A model generated the notes under the pieces. The model saw only the letters and a program-made list of their open reading frames with translations, was not told where the DNA came from and ran no database searches. A stretch of DNA of 64,000 nt, from the NCBI RefSeq assembly GCF_002855575.1, contig NZ_PKRQ01000001.1, positions 310,001 through 374,000 of the forward strand. The letters run 5' to 3'. This DNA comes from Tabrizicola sp. TH137. Lineage in GTDB: Bacteria; Pseudomonadota; Alphaproteobacteria; Rhodobacterales; Rhodobacteraceae. A program made the translations under genes and the position numbers. Shown here one piece after another: positions 44,821 to 53,629 of this stretch (position 1 is the stretch's first letter; each line of letters starts with the position of its first letter).

Positions 44821-45636
44821 ATGCCCACAAAACCCCGCGGCCGCCCCAAGGCCTTCCACGACAAGACCGACCAGAACACCGTGCAGGCGCTCGACCGCGC
44901 GCTCGGGCTCCTCTCCACCCTCGCCGCCCATCCGGGCCTCACGCTTTCGGAACTCGCCGATACCTCCGGCCAGGCCGTCGCCACCGTCTATCGCGCGCTG
45001 GTCACCCTGCAATCGCACGGCATGGTGGAATCCGAAGACCCTGCCCAGACCTGGCATATCGGCCCCGGCGCCTTCCGCATCGGCTCTGCCTTCCTGCGCC
45101 GCACAAAGGTCGTGGAACGCGCCCGCGCCGCGATGGATGCGCTCATGCGCGACACGGGTGAAACCGCCAATCTCGGCGTCGAAGTCGGCGACGAAGTCCT
45201 CTTCCTCTCCCAGGTGGAAACCCATCAGGCGATCCGCGCCTTCTTCCCGCCCGGCACCATCGCCCCCATGCACGTCTCCGGCATCGGCAAGGCCCTTCTG
45301 GCCTGGTATCCAACGGAAAAGGTGCAAGGCATCCTCGCCCGCAAGGGCCTTCAACGCTTCACCACCCTCACCCATACCTCCGAAACCGCCCTCCTGCGCG
45401 ATCTCGCCCGCATCCGCGACCGCGGCTTCGCCATCGACGATCAGGAACGCGCCGAAGGCATGCGCTGCGTCGCCGCCCCCATCTTCAACGCCCATGGCGA
45501 ACCCGTCGCGGGTCTCTCGGTCAGCGGCCCGGCCTTCCGCATGGGCCTCTCCGATGCCACCCGCCTCGGCACCCTCGTCCGCGCCGCAGCCGACAAGGTG
45601 ACAGAGGCGACGGGCGGCCAGCAACCCGCGCCCTAA
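44821..45636 (+). CDS. bhcR: IclR-family regulator BhcR
   Basis: A 271-residue IclR regulator. The N-terminal winged helix has TVQALDRALGLLSTLAAHPG and SGQAVATVYRALVTLQSHG. The C-terminal effector domain includes VHISGIGKALLAWYPT-like sequence (here PMHVSGIGKALLAWYP) and IDDQERAEGMRCVAAPIFNA. By position and type it is BhcR, the glyoxylate-responsive regulator of the BHA cycle. The start at 44821 (MPTKPRGRPKAFHDK) was preferred over upstream in-frame ATGs that lie in the operator. It is divergent from bhcA. Confidence 0.92.
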   Translation: MPTKPRGRPKAFHDKTDQNTVQALDRALGLLSTLAAHPGLTLSELADTSGQAVATVYRALVTLQSHGMVESEDPAQTWHIGPGAFRIGSAFLRRTKVVERARAAMDALMRDTGETANLGVEVGDEVLFLSQVETHQAIRAFFPPGTIAPMHVSGIGKALLAWYPTEKVQGILARKGLQRFTTLTHTSETALLRDLARIRDRGFAIDDQERAEGMRCVAAPIFNAHGEPVAGLSVSGPAFRMGLSDATRLGTLVRAAADKVTEATGGQQPAP

Positions 45637-45642
45637 GCCCTT

Positions 45643-45706
45643 TCATCTTGGCAAAAAATACTCGCGGGGGAGCGGGCGCGCAGCGACCGCGGGGGCGGCA
45701 GCCCCC
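45643..45706 (-). repeat. G-rich hairpin repeat, tail type 1, long form (copy E)
   Basis: On the minus strand GGGGGC/GCCCCC around a four-base loop (45691-45706) is followed by a GC-rich middle part and the tail GTATTTTTTGCCAAGATGAAA. The tail is that of copies D and F. It lies between bhcR and the convergent patB-like gene, right after the bhcR stop. Confidence 0.7.
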
Positions 45707-45740
45707 CCCTTCTGACGGGGCGAAGTCCCCGGCAGAAGGG
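45707..45740. terminator. Large hairpin between bhcR and patB
   Basis: CCCTTCTG and CAGAAGGG pair around an inner CGGGG/CCCCG and a six-base loop, giving a long stem with two single mismatched bases. Being symmetric and placed between convergent genes, it can stop transcription from both sides, though there is no long T-run. Role inferred from position. Confidence 0.5.
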
Positions 45741-45779
45741 CAAGGGAATGCCGCGCATGCGGCGCCGCTCAATTCACCG

Positions 45780-46952
45780 CTATTGCAGGTCGCGGAACGC
45801 CGCCTGCATCCGCTCCACCGCCTCAACCACCATCGCGCGCGGCGCGGCGATGTTGAACCGCAGGAAGGTCTCTCCCCCCGTGCCAAAGGCATCGCCATGG
45901 TTGGTGGCGATCCGCGCCTCCTTCTCCACCCGCCCGATGAACTCCGCGGGCGCCATCCCGGTCCCGGAAAAATCCAGCCAGGCCAGATAGGTCGCCTCCA
46001 GCAGCATGGACCGCAGCCCCGGTATCCCCGCCATGCCTGCGTCAAAGACCTGCCGGTTCCCCTCCAGATAGGCCATCAGCGCATCCACCCATTCCGCGCC
46101 GTCCGGGGAATAGGCCGCCGTCGCCATATGCATCCCGAAACTGTTCCCCGAAATGCCCAGCGCCATGATCTTCGCCGCGAACTTCGCGCGCAGCGCGGGG
46201 TCCGCAATGATCACATTCCCCGTATGGCTGCCCGCAATGTTGAAGGTCTTGGTCGTCGCCGTCATCATCACCAGACGATCCATGATCTCCGGCGCGGCCA
46301 GAGGCATGGGCAGATGCCGCTGCCCCGGAAAGACCAGATCATGGTGAATCTCATCCGACACGAGGATCAGGTCATGCCGCTTGCAGAAATCGGCCACCCC
46401 CCGCAACTCCTCCGCCGTCCAGACCCGCCCCCCCGGATTGTGGGGTGAGCAGAGGATGAACATCCGCTCCCGCCCCGTCATCAACCCGTCCCAGGCGGCG
46501 AAATCCATCTCATAGCGCCCGTCGATCAGGGACAAGGGACATTCCCGCACCTCGCGCCCCGCCGCCTTTATCGTGCGCGCAAAGGCGTGATAGACCGGCG
46601 TCGTCAGCACCACCCCATCCCCCGGCGCGGTGAATGCCTCCAGACACAGCCCCGTCCCGTTCACCAAACCATGCGTGGTGAAAATGTCCCCCGCCGCCAC
46701 GTCCCAGCCGTGCCGGTTCTTCATCCACCAGCGGATCGCCTCAAGATAGGCCCGGTCATCGCCGAAATAGCCATAGACGCCATGCGCCGCCATCCGCTCC
46801 ACCGCCTGCTGCACGATGGCCGGGGGCCGGAACTCCATATCCGCCACCCACATTGCCAACCCGCCCTCGGCCGGAACGCCGTAAAGCTTCTCCATCATGT
46901 CCCATTTCACGCAATGGGTGCCGATGCGGTTGATCGGGGTGTCGAAATCCAT
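45780..46952 (-). CDS. PatB-type aminotransferase / cystathionine beta-lyase
   Basis: A 390-residue class I/II PLP enzyme. The N-terminus FDTPINRIGTHCVKWDMME is that of MalY/PatB C-S lyases. Conserved parts are CSPHNPGGRVWTAEEL, LVSDEIHHDLVFPG and the PLP lysine in TATTKTFNIAGSHTGN. These enzymes cleave cystathionine or cysteine derivatives, releasing a thiol, pyruvate and ammonia. The start at 46952 gives the family N-terminus; an ATG at 47048 would cover a palindromic region. It is not coupled to its neighbours. Confidence 0.9.
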   Translation of the reverse strand: MDFDTPINRIGTHCVKWDMMEKLYGVPAEGGLAMWVADMEFRPPAIVQQAVERMAAHGVYGYFGDDRAYLEAIRWWMKNRHGWDVAAGDIFTTHGLVNGTGLCLEAFTAPGDGVVLTTPVYHAFARTIKAAGREVRECPLSLIDGRYEMDFAAWDGLMTGRERMFILCSPHNPGGRVWTAEELRGVADFCKRHDLILVSDEIHHDLVFPGQRHLPMPLAAPEIMDRLVMMTATTKTFNIAGSHTGNVIIADPALRAKFAAKIMALGISGNSFGMHMATAAYSPDGAEWVDALMAYLEGNRQVFDAGMAGIPGLRSMLLEATYLAWLDFSGTGMAPAEFIGRVEKEARIATNHGDAFGTGGETFLRFNIAAPRAMVVEAVERMQAAFRDLQ

Positions 46953-46996
46953 ATCCGCCCTCTGTCCAAGCTGCCTTGGCCACGAATAGCAACGCA

Positions 46997-47063
46997 GAAC
47001 CGTCGTTCCAACTGAGAAATTGACGCCGATACAATGTTCCGATTCCAATACTTAAATCGGAAC
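46997..47063. promoter_or_regulatory. Palindromes in the patB/def divergent region, candidate operator
   Basis: GTTCCGATT (47036-47044) and AATCGGAAC (47055-47063) form a perfect 9-bp inverted repeat with a 10-base A/T-rich spacer. About 30 bases nearer patB lies a smaller GAAC-CGTC-GTTC repeat (46997-47008). Both share the GTTC/GAAC half site. They lie in the 222-base gap between the divergent patB-like and def genes and may bind a dimeric regulator. No regulator gene is adjacent, so the factor is unknown. Nothing else is recognisable in the gap. Confidence 0.4.
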
Positions 47064-47174
47064 CCTGTCCCGATATACGATCAAAACACAAACCAGAATT
47101 CCGGATAACCCCTCGCCGCCACCCTCCCCGTCCCGCCATTGCACCCCTGGGGGCTTTTCCGCTATCCAACCCTC

Positions 47175-47699
47175 ATGATCCGCCCTATCCTGATCCATCC
47201 CGACCCGCGCCTGAAGAAACTCTGCGACCCCGTCGCCGAGATCACGCCCGACATGGGCAAACTGGCCGAAGACATGCTTCAGACGATGTACGATGCCCCC
47301 GGCATCGGCCTCGCCGCCCCCCAGATCGGCGTCACCAAGCGGCTCATCGTCATGGATTGCGTCAAGGGCGAGAATGAGAGCCCCCGCCCCCTCGTCCTCT
47401 TCAACCCCGAAATCACTTGGGTATCGGAAGAGCTTTCGACCTATGACGAAGGCTGCCTCTCCATCCCCGACCAATATGCCGAGGTGCAGCGCCCCGCCGA
47501 GGTGCGCGTCCGCTGGATGGGCCTCGACGGCAAGTCGCAGGAAGAACAGTTCACCGGCCTCTGGGCCACCTGCGTCCAGCACGAGATCGACCATCTCAAC
47601 GGCAAGCTCTTCATCGACTATCTGGGTCCGCTGAAACGCCAGCTCATCACCCGCAAGATGGAAAAACTGAAACGCGAACGCGCGCGGCAGGGCGGATGA
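47175..47699 (+). CDS. def: Peptide deformylase
   Basis: A 174-residue metalloenzyme that removes the formyl group from new proteins. All three motifs are canonical: GIGLAAPQIG (43-52), EGCLSIP with metal ligand Cys94, and QHEIDH with His136, catalytic Glu137 and His140. The start at 47175 (MIRPILIHPD) matches the family; the frame remains open 12 codons upstream. The stop overlaps the following degenerate paralogue as ATGA. The order def-def2-fmt ties it to formyl-Met handling. Confidence 0.97.
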   Translation: MIRPILIHPDPRLKKLCDPVAEITPDMGKLAEDMLQTMYDAPGIGLAAPQIGVTKRLIVMDCVKGENESPRPLVLFNPEITWVSEELSTYDEGCLSIPDQYAEVQRPAEVRVRWMGLDGKSQEEQFTGLWATCVQHEIDHLNGKLFIDYLGPLKRQLITRKMEKLKRERARQGG

Positions 47700-48199
47700 C
47701 CGTCCGCCCCTGCCTTCCCTGGCCCCACCCCATCCTGAAGGCCCCCGCCGCAACGGTGGATGCCATCACAGACGAGATCCGCGCCATCTGGGCCGACATG
47801 ATCGACACGATGGATGCCATGCCCGGTTACGGCCTTGCCGCCGTGCAGATCGGCATTCCCCTCCGCCTCGCCGTAGTGGATTGCTCCACCGAACGCGGGC
47901 AGGCCATCCGCATGGCGAACCCGGAAATCCTGCATGCCTCTGTCCAGAACCGCACGCATGAAGAGGCCTCGCCCAACCTCCCCGGCGTCTCGGCAGTGAT
48001 CGAACGCCCCCGCGCCGTGACCGTCCGCTTCCTGAACGACAAGGGCGAAACCGAAGAGCGCGACTTCGTCCATCTCTGGGCGACCTCGGTCCAGCACCAG
48101 ATCGACCATCTCGCAGGCAAGATGTATTTCGACCGCCTCTCGCCCCTCAAGCGCAAGATGCTGCTCGCCAAGGCGGAAAAGCTGCGGAGGCGCGGGTGA
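47696..48199 (+). CDS. Peptide deformylase-like protein lacking catalytic residues
   Basis: A 167-residue paralogue of the preceding deformylase. Motif 1 is kept ([10 protein letters not shown], 44-53). Motif 2 reads EASPNLP in place of EGCLSIP, so the metal-binding Cys is Ser92. Motif 3 is HQIDH (134-138), with the catalytic Glu replaced by Gln135; both metal-binding His remain. It is most likely inactive as a deformylase and may have a binding or regulatory role. It overlaps def by ATGA and fmt by GTGA, so its expression is tied to both. Confidence 0.88.
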   Translation: MTVRPCLPWPHPILKAPAATVDAITDEIRAIWADMIDTMDAMPGYGLAAVQIGIPLRLAVVDCSTERGQAIRMANPEILHASVQNRTHEEASPNLPGVSAVIERPRAVTVRFLNDKGETEERDFVHLWATSVQHQIDHLAGKMYFDRLSPLKRKMLLAKAEKLRRRG

Positions 48200-49092
48200 A
48201 AATCGTTTTCATGGGCACGCCCGATTTCTCGGTCCCCGTGCTGCACGCCCTCGCTGCGCAGCATGACATCGTCGCCGTCTATAGCCAACCCCCCCGCCCC
48301 GCCGGCCGGGGCAAGGACCTCCGCCCCACTCCCGTCCATGCGGCCGCCGCAACGCTCGGCCTGCCCGTCCGCCATCCTGTCAGCCTGAAATCCCCTGAAG
48401 AACAGGCCGCCTTCGCCGCGCTGGATGCCGATGTGGCCGTCGTCGTCGCTTATGGCCTGATCCTGCCGCAAGCCATCCTCGACGCGCCCCGCCACGGTTG
48501 CCTCAACATCCACGCCTCGCTCCTGCCCCGCTGGCGCGGCGCGGCCCCGATCCACCGCGCCATCATGGCAGGCGATGCCGAAACCGGCATCTGCATCATG
48601 CAGATGGAGGCAGGCCTCGACACCGGCCCCGTCCTTTTGCGCCAATCCACCCCAATCGGGGCAGAGGAAACCACCCAGGACCTGCACGACCGCCTCTCCC
48701 AGATGGGCGCGCGCCTGATCCTGACGGCCCTCGACCGCCTGCCAACCCTCACCCCCGAAGCGCAACCCACCGAAGGCGTCACCTACGCCGCCAAGATCGA
48801 AAAGGCCGAATCCCGCATCGACTGGTCCCGCCCCGCGACCGAGGTTGACCGCCAGATCCGCGCCCTCTCGCCCTTCCCCGGCGCCTGGTGCATGGCAGGC
48901 GGCGAACGCATCAAACTCCTCCGCTCCCGCCTCGCGTCCGGCGCAGCCCCCCCCGGCACCCTCCTCCACGGCCTCACCATCGCCTGCGGGCAGGGGGCCA
49001 TCGACATCACCCTCGCCCAGCGCGAAGGGAAAAAGGCCCAGGCCCCGCAGGATTTCCTCAACGGCCTCACCCTTCCCGCCCGGCTGGACTGA
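48196..49092 (+). CDS. fmt: Methionyl-tRNA formyltransferase
   Basis: A 298-residue enzyme that formylates initiator Met-tRNA. The N-terminal domain has [15 protein letters not shown] and the signature [18 protein letters not shown]; the catalytic Asp lies in GLDTGPVL. The C-terminal tRNA-binding domain follows ([13 protein letters not shown]). The start is GTG at 48196, overlapping the previous stop as GTGA and giving the standard N-terminus [11 protein letters not shown]. Length is slightly short of the usual 305-315. Confidence 0.96.
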   Translation: MKIVFMGTPDFSVPVLHALAAQHDIVAVYSQPPRPAGRGKDLRPTPVHAAAATLGLPVRHPVSLKSPEEQAAFAALDADVAVVVAYGLILPQAILDAPRHGCLNIHASLLPRWRGAAPIHRAIMAGDAETGICIMQMEAGLDTGPVLLRQSTPIGAEETTQDLHDRLSQMGARLILTALDRLPTLTPEAQPTEGVTYAAKIEKAESRIDWSRPATEVDRQIRALSPFPGAWCMAGGERIKLLRSRLASGAAPPGTLLHGLTIACGQGAIDITLAQREGKKAQAPQDFLNGLTLPARLD

Positions 49093-49148
49093 CGGCTGGA
49101 CGGATCGGGCAAGCTGCGCCACACTGACCGCGCAGACCGGAGGCACCC

Positions 49149-49385
49149 ATGCCCATCCTCATCCTCATCGTCATCGGAGCCGCCGCGGGCTTCCTCGCCA
49201 CCCGCTTCATGCGCGTGCAGACCGACGTCCTCACCACCATCGCCATCGGCATCGGCGGCGCGCTGCTGGGCTGGGGCATCCTGCGCTTCCTCGTCTCCGT
49301 CTCCGGCTGGGTCGCGGCCTTCGTCGGCGCGGTGATCGGGGCCATCGCCCTCATCTGGCTCTGGCAAAAATACGTCTCGCGCTAG
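49149..49385 (+). CDS. GlsB/YeaQ/YmgE family small membrane protein
   Basis: A 78-residue protein with three hydrophobic helices (LILIVIGAAAGFLATRFM, LTTIAIGIGGALLGWGILR, VAAFVGAVIGAIALIWLW). The GGALLGW glycine motif is that of the transglycosylase-associated/GlsB family. These proteins accompany stress responses in many bacteria; the molecular role is unclear. Its stop shares the bases CTAG with that of the convergent TetR gene. Confidence 0.85.
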   Translation: MPILILIVIGAAAGFLATRFMRVQTDVLTTIAIGIGGALLGWGILRFLVSVSGWVAAFVGAVIGAIALIWLWQKYVSR

Positions 49386-49870
49386 CCGATCCGCTTCACC
49401 GCATCGCGCAGCCGGAACCCCGCCCCGCCCGCCGCGTCCCACAGCATCCGCCCCTGCCAGGCGGCAAAGATCATCGCCGCCGCCTCGGCCTTGCACCCGG
49501 CCTTGCGCGCCACCGCCGCCTCCACGCCCGCGCGCCAGGCTGCCGCCCGCTCCCCCGCCAGCCCCTCCCCAACCGAGGCCCAGACCAGCGACACCCGCAC
49601 CGCCACCCCCAGCGCCTTCAGAAAGCCCTGCGCGCTCTCCTCCGCCGCCTCGGCGGCTTCCGTCACCGCCGCGACCCGCTCCCAGCCATGCGCCAGCGCG
49701 GCGCGCAGCATTCCCTCCCGGTCGCCATAGCGCTGCACCAGCGACGGCGGGGCCAGCCCAACCACCGCCGACACCGCGCCAAAGGACACCGCCGCCGCGC
49801 CCCGCTCTTCCAGCAGGTCGAGAACGGCATCATAGATCACGGCATCGGGGATGGAACGCGGTCGCGCCAT
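49382..49870 (-). CDS. TetR-family transcriptional regulator
   Basis: A 162-residue regulator. The N-terminal helix-turn-helix reads YDAVLDLLEERGAAAVSFGA and VVGLAPPSLVQRYGDREGM. The rest is Ala-rich helical ligand-binding domain. It is shorter than most TetR proteins (about 190-210). It is followed by a convergent GlsB gene and preceded by a TRIC-family gene on the same strand, 61 bases away. Targets and ligand cannot be told. Confidence 0.85.
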   Translation of the reverse strand: MARPRSIPDAVIYDAVLDLLEERGAAAVSFGAVSAVVGLAPPSLVQRYGDREGMLRAALAHGWERVAAVTEAAEAAEESAQGFLKALGVAVRVSLVWASVGEGLAGERAAAWRAGVEAAVARKAGCKAEAAAMIFAAWQGRMLWDAAGGAGFRLRDAVKRIG

Positions 49871-49931
49871 GGCACATCCTGAACGGTCATTCGCTCATCA
49901 GCCTGCGCCCGTCCCGCCCGACGATCAAGCC

Positions 49932-50597
49932 CTAACGCTTCGGCGATCCCGGCTTCGGCGGCCGCGCCCGATAGACCGGCAGCCGCCAGCCAAAGCCAAG
50001 GCTCCCGGCCCGCAGCACGAAGGTCACCACCGCACAGGCCATCAGCGCCTGCCACCCTTCCGCCCCCGCCAACCCCAGCAGCACCGCCACCCCCGCCCCG
50101 CAGAAGGCGCAGGTCACGTAAAGCTCGCCCTGCTTCAACACCAGCGGCACCTCGTTGCAGACCACATCGCGCATCAACCCGCCCATGCAGCCCGTCACCA
50201 TCCCCATGACCAGCACCACGGGCCAGCCCAGGCCCTCGGCAAAGGCCACCCCTACACCCGCGGGCACCGCCACGGCCAGCGCGCAGGCATCCAGCCATTC
50301 GATGGCCCGATAGCGGCTTTCCAGAAGATGCGCCCCGAAGAACACCAGCACCGCCGCCCCCGCCGCCACCGCCAGCAATGCAGGATCCCCGATCCAGACG
50401 GGTGGCCGCCCAAGGATGACGTCGCGCAGCGTCCCGCCCCCCACCGCCGTCAGGCAGGCGATGAAGATGAACCCCACCACATCCAGTTGCGACCGGCTCG
50501 CCACCAGCGCCCCCGTCAGCGCGAAGATGGCGACCGACGCATAATCCAGCATCGGCAATATCGCCGCGGCCGATGCTTCCAACCCCGGCGCGATCAT
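49932..50597 (-). CDS. TRIC/UPF0126 family membrane protein
   Basis: A 221-residue protein with about seven hydrophobic helices and an internal duplication. The paired motifs [19 protein letters not shown] and [19 protein letters not shown] are the GGGxxRD repeats of the UPF0126/TRIC family, whose prokaryotic members are trimeric cation channels. Its start overlaps the rnhA stop by four bases. Biological substrate in bacteria is uncertain. Confidence 0.9.
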   Translation of the reverse strand: MIAPGLEASAAAILPMLDYASVAIFALTGALVASRSQLDVVGFIFIACLTAVGGGTLRDVILGRPPVWIGDPALLAVAAGAAVLVFFGAHLLESRYRAIEWLDACALAVAVPAGVGVAFAEGLGWPVVLVMGMVTGCMGGLMRDVVCNEVPLVLKQGELYVTCAFCGAGVAVLLGLAGAEGWQALMACAVVTFVLRAGSLGFGWRLPVYRARPPKPGSPKR

Positions 50598-51064
50598 GCG
50601 TCCCTTGCCTTCGCCGGCTTGAACGGCGCCATCCCGGCACGGGCGAGGGCATCGGCCCGCTCGTTCTCCTCATGCCCCGCATGGCCCTTGATCCAGCGCC
50701 ACTGCACCTTGTGCCGCGCCTGCGCCTGATCCAGCCTCTGCCACAGCTCGGCATTCTTCACCGGATCCTTCCCCGCCGTGCGCCAGCCGTTGCGCTTCCA
50801 GCCATGGATCCATTCCGTCACGCCGTTCTTCACATAGGCGCTGTCCGTGACCACCGTGATCTCCGACGGCTTCGCCAACGTCTCCAGCGCCGAAATCGCC
50901 GCCAGCAACTCCATCCGGTTATTCGTGGTCAGCGCCTCGCCCCCCGAAAGCTCGCGCTCCCGCAGGACCGCACCGCCCTCGCGCGCGATAAGCAACACGC
51001 CCCATCCCCCCGGCCCCGGATTGCCCGAACAGGCCCCATCGGTATAGGCGAAAAGCTCAGGCAT
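50594..51064 (-). CDS. rnhA: Ribonuclease HI
   Basis: A 156-residue RNase H that cleaves RNA in RNA-DNA hybrids. The catalytic acids are visible: Asp in [19 protein letters not shown], Glu in [10 protein letters not shown], Asp in [11 protein letters not shown] and Asp in [19 protein letters not shown] carries the usual His. The start at 51064 ([10 protein letters not shown]) matches the family. A 145-base gap with a repeat element lies upstream. Its gene overlaps the TRIC-family gene. Confidence 0.96.
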   Translation of the reverse strand: MPELFAYTDGACSGNPGPGGWGVLLIAREGGAVLRERELSGGEALTTNNRMELLAAISALETLAKPSEITVVTDSAYVKNGVTEWIHGWKRNGWRTAGKDPVKNAELWQRLDQAQARHKVQWRWIKGHAGHEENERADALARAGMAPFKPAKARDA

Positions 51065-51125
51065 CGGCGGCTCCTTTTCACCCCGTTTATGCAGCGCGGC
51101 CAAGACCGTCAACGCAACGCCCTGC

Positions 51126-51190
51126 TTCATCTTGGCAAAAATACTCTCAGGGGGTGAGGAGCGAAGCGACGAGGGGGCGGAACGCCCCCT
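51126..51190 (-). repeat. G-rich hairpin repeat, tail type 1, long form (copy F)
   Basis: On the minus strand AGGGGGCG/CGCCCCCT (51172-51190, loop of three) is followed by GTCGCTTCGCTCC, itself partly self-complementary, and the tail GTATTTTTGCCAAGATGAAG. It shares the long middle part with copy E. It lies between the DUF3429 gene stop and rnhA, on the strand of both genes, where it could act as a partial terminator. Confidence 0.7.
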
Positions 51191-51209
51191 GCAACGCCGG
51201 CCACAAGGA

Positions 51210-51665
51210 TCACCCCATCAGGATCGGCACCGCCACGCAGGCCAGAACCACCACCGTCAGCAGCACCCGCAGCCGCATCCACCACGCAGGCGTCAGCCCC
51301 TGCACGGAAAAGAAATAGTCCAGCATCAACAGCCCCGCGAACCCCGCGAACAGGTTCACCGCCGCAGCGCCCGGCGCGCCGTTCACCATGAAGAAGGCCC
51401 ACAGCGCCGGGATCACCGACAGCCCGTAACCCACAGCCGCAACCCGCCCCTCGGCTTTGGTCGCAAAGCCCCACAGCACGCCCGACATGAAGGACAGGAT
51501 CACCACCCCATAGGTCAGGATCACATAGGTCTCTCGGAACATGGGCGTCAGCCATGGCCCGACCCATTCCCTGCTCGGCGGGTAGACCACATTCGCCGCC
51601 CCCCAGAGGAACGGGATCAGCCCGGCAAGGCCAAGGATCAGGGCAGAACGGGGGATCGCTGTCAT
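51210..51665 (-). CDS. DUF3429 family membrane protein
   Basis: A 151-residue protein with about five hydrophobic helices. It resembles DUF3429 proteins in the N-terminal [14 protein letters not shown] and in [14 protein letters not shown]. No catalytic motif is seen. Its start overlaps the stop of the following DUF1905-like gene by four bases, so the two are co-translated. The function is unknown. Confidence 0.8.
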   Translation of the reverse strand: MTAIPRSALILGLAGLIPFLWGAANVVYPPSREWVGPWLTPMFRETYVILTYGVVILSFMSGVLWGFATKAEGRVAAVGYGLSVIPALWAFFMVNGAPGAAAVNLFAGFAGLLMLDYFFSVQGLTPAWWMRLRVLLTVVVLACVAVPILMG

Positions 51666-52111
51666 CTCAGGCTCTGGATCATCGCATCAATGCGCTTCGC
51701 GCGCGTGGGCGCCGTCTTCGCGGTGCCGATCTGATATAGCATCCCGCGCCGCTTGCCAGCCGTCAGCCCGTCCCAGACCGCCGTCATCTCCGCCGCCCGC
51801 AGCGCCGACGCCACATCCTCGGGCGTGTCCACCTGGTCATCCGGCGCGGGCCGCAGCCGCACCTCCAGGGGCTCTCCCGGCACGATCCCCGTGCGGTCCA
51901 GCAGCGACGCGCCCGCCCAGACGAACACCCCCTCCACCACCGGCGCGCGCGACAGGGCAAGGTTCACCCAATGCTCGTTGATCTCACCTTCTACCCGCTT
52001 CGCCGCGCCCAGCGCCGCCACCGCCTCGTCAGGCAGCCGCAGGATCGTATAGGTGGCCTTGCCCCAGTCCAACGGCTCCACCACGCCCTCGAAGGAAACC
52101 CAATCGCTCAC
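51662..52111 (-). CDS. DUF1905 / YdeI-OmpD-associated domain protein
   Basis: A 149-residue soluble protein. The first part ([20 protein letters not shown]) is a DUF1905-like beta barrel; the C-terminal segment ([20 protein letters not shown], ending [12 protein letters not shown]) matches the OmdA/YdeI helical tail. Members are annotated as bacteriocin-protection proteins but the biochemical role is not established. It lies between ispH (four-base overlap upstream) and the DUF3429 gene. Confidence 0.82.
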   Translation of the reverse strand: MSDWVSFEGVVEPLDWGKATYTILRLPDEAVAALGAAKRVEGEINEHWVNLALSRAPVVEGVFVWAGASLLDRTGIVPGEPLEVRLRPAPDDQVDTPEDVASALRAAEMTAVWDGLTAGKRRGMLYQIGTAKTAPTRAKRIDAMIQSLR

Positions 52112-53058
52112 GCGGGTTCCCGCAGGATGCGCGGCACCTTGAACTCCACATTCTCCACCGCCGTCTCGACCATCTCGACCGTGGTCGCAAACCGCGCGCG
52201 GAAGGCGTCGATCACCTCATTCACCAGAACCTCCGGTGCACTCGCCCCCGCCGTGATGCCCACCGACCGGATACCTTCCAGCGCCCGCCAGTCGATATCC
52301 ACCGCCCGCTGGATGAGTTGGGCATAAGGACAGCCCGCATTGGCCCCCACCTCCACCAGCCGCTTGGAATTCGAAGAATTTGGCGCCCCGATCACCAGCA
52401 GCGCGTCGATCTTCCCCGCCATGGCCTTCACCGCCATCTGGCGGTTCGTCGTCGCATAGCAGATGTCATCATGCGCCGGCGCCAGGATCGCCGGGAACCG
52501 CGCCTTCAGTGCCGCCGCGATATCGGCGGTATCATCCACCGAAAGTGTCGTCTGCGTGATGAAGGCCAGCTTGCCGGGATCGCGCACGCTCAGCGTCGCC
52601 ACATCCGCCACCGTCTCGACCAGCAGCACCTCACCCTCCGGCAATTGCCCCATGGTCCCCACCGTTTCCGGATGGCCCGCATGGCCGATCATGATCATCT
52701 GCAACCCGTTCTCGTGATGCCGCGCCGCCTCGTTATGCACCTTGGTCACCAGCGGGCAGGTCGCATCCACTGCGATCATCTCGCGCCGCGCCGCCTCGGC
52801 GGGCACCGCCTTGGGCACGCCATGGGCGGAAAACACCACGGGCCGGTCCAGCGGACACTCATCCAGTTCCTCGACAAACACCGCCCCCTTGGCGCGCAGC
52901 CCGTCCACCACGAACTTGTTATGCACGATCTCGTGGCGCACATAGACCGGCGCACCCCATTTCTCGATCGCCATCTCCACGATCTTGATCGCCCGGTCCA
53001 CACCGGCGCAGAACCCGCGCGGCGCGGCAAGATACAGGGTCAGGGGGGGCAGGGTCAT
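52108..53058 (-). CDS. ispH: 4-Hydroxy-3-methylbut-2-enyl diphosphate reductase
   Basis: A 316-residue iron-sulfur enzyme, last step of the MEP isoprenoid pathway. The three cluster cysteines are in [26 protein letters not shown] and [27 protein letters not shown] and [15 protein letters not shown] hold conserved His residues, and the catalytic Glu is in the VNEVIDAF neighbourhood region [10 protein letters not shown]. The start at 53058 follows GGAAGCG and gives the family N-terminus. It overlaps the DUF1905 gene by four bases. Confidence 0.96.
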   Translation of the reverse strand: MTLPPLTLYLAAPRGFCAGVDRAIKIVEMAIEKWGAPVYVRHEIVHNKFVVDGLRAKGAVFVEELDECPLDRPVVFSAHGVPKAVPAEAARREMIAVDATCPLVTKVHNEAARHHENGLQMIMIGHAGHPETVGTMGQLPEGEVLLVETVADVATLSVRDPGKLAFITQTTLSVDDTADIAAALKARFPAILAPAHDDICYATTNRQMAVKAMAGKIDALLVIGAPNSSNSKRLVEVGANAGCPYAQLIQRAVDIDWRALEGIRSVGITAGASAPEVLVNEVIDAFRARFATTVEMVETAVENVEFKVPRILREPA

Positions 53059-53137
53059 CGCGCTTCCTTTCGGGCCGTCACGGCAGAAATAGGCCGAAAC
53101 CCCGGCCCGGTAAACCGCCAACCGCCATCCCGCCGCC

Positions 53138-53575
53138 TCACCCGATCACCCCCAGCAGGATAAGGCCCAGCACCAGATAGCGCCCCGTCTTCGCCACCGT
53201 CACCAGCGCCGCGAACAGCCAGACCGGCGTCTTCAACACCCCCGCCACCACTGTCAGCACATCCCCCAGCGGCAGCCAGGACAAAAGCAGCGACCACACC
53301 CCCCAGCGCCGGAACCACTCTTCCGCCCGCGCCATCGCCGCCTCCGGAATCCGGAACCGCGGCGGCGGCGTCAACCCCGCCAGTCCCCGCCCGATCGCAT
53401 AATTGACGCAAGACCCCAGAACATTCCCCACCGAGGCCACCGCCAGGATGAGCCAGAACCGCGCAGGTTCCGCGACGACCATGCCGCCGAAGATGATCTC
53501 GGATTGAAACGGAACCGGGGTCGCCGCCACGAAGGCGGCCAGAAACAGGCCAAGCAGGGCGGAACCGAAAATCAT
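53138..53575 (-). CDS. YqaA family (VTT/DedA-like) membrane protein
   Basis: A 145-residue inner-membrane protein with three or four helices. Typical YqaA/DedA features are [35 protein letters not shown] and [17 protein letters not shown]. DedA-like proteins are thought to help lipid or proton homeostasis; no specific role is known here. The gene stands alone, 79 bases upstream of ispH and 54 bases from a YcxB-like gene. Confidence 0.85.
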   Translation of the reverse strand: MIFGSALLGLFLAAFVAATPVPFQSEIIFGGMVVAEPARFWLILAVASVGNVLGSCVNYAIGRGLAGLTPPPRFRIPEAAMARAEEWFRRWGVWSLLLSWLPLGDVLTVVAGVLKTPVWLFAALVTVAKTGRYLVLGLILLGVIG

Positions 53576-53629
53576 CCCGCGCAGATGGCCCCGCCCGCGC
53601 CGCGCCGCAAGGGCCGCCCGGGCGCAAGC

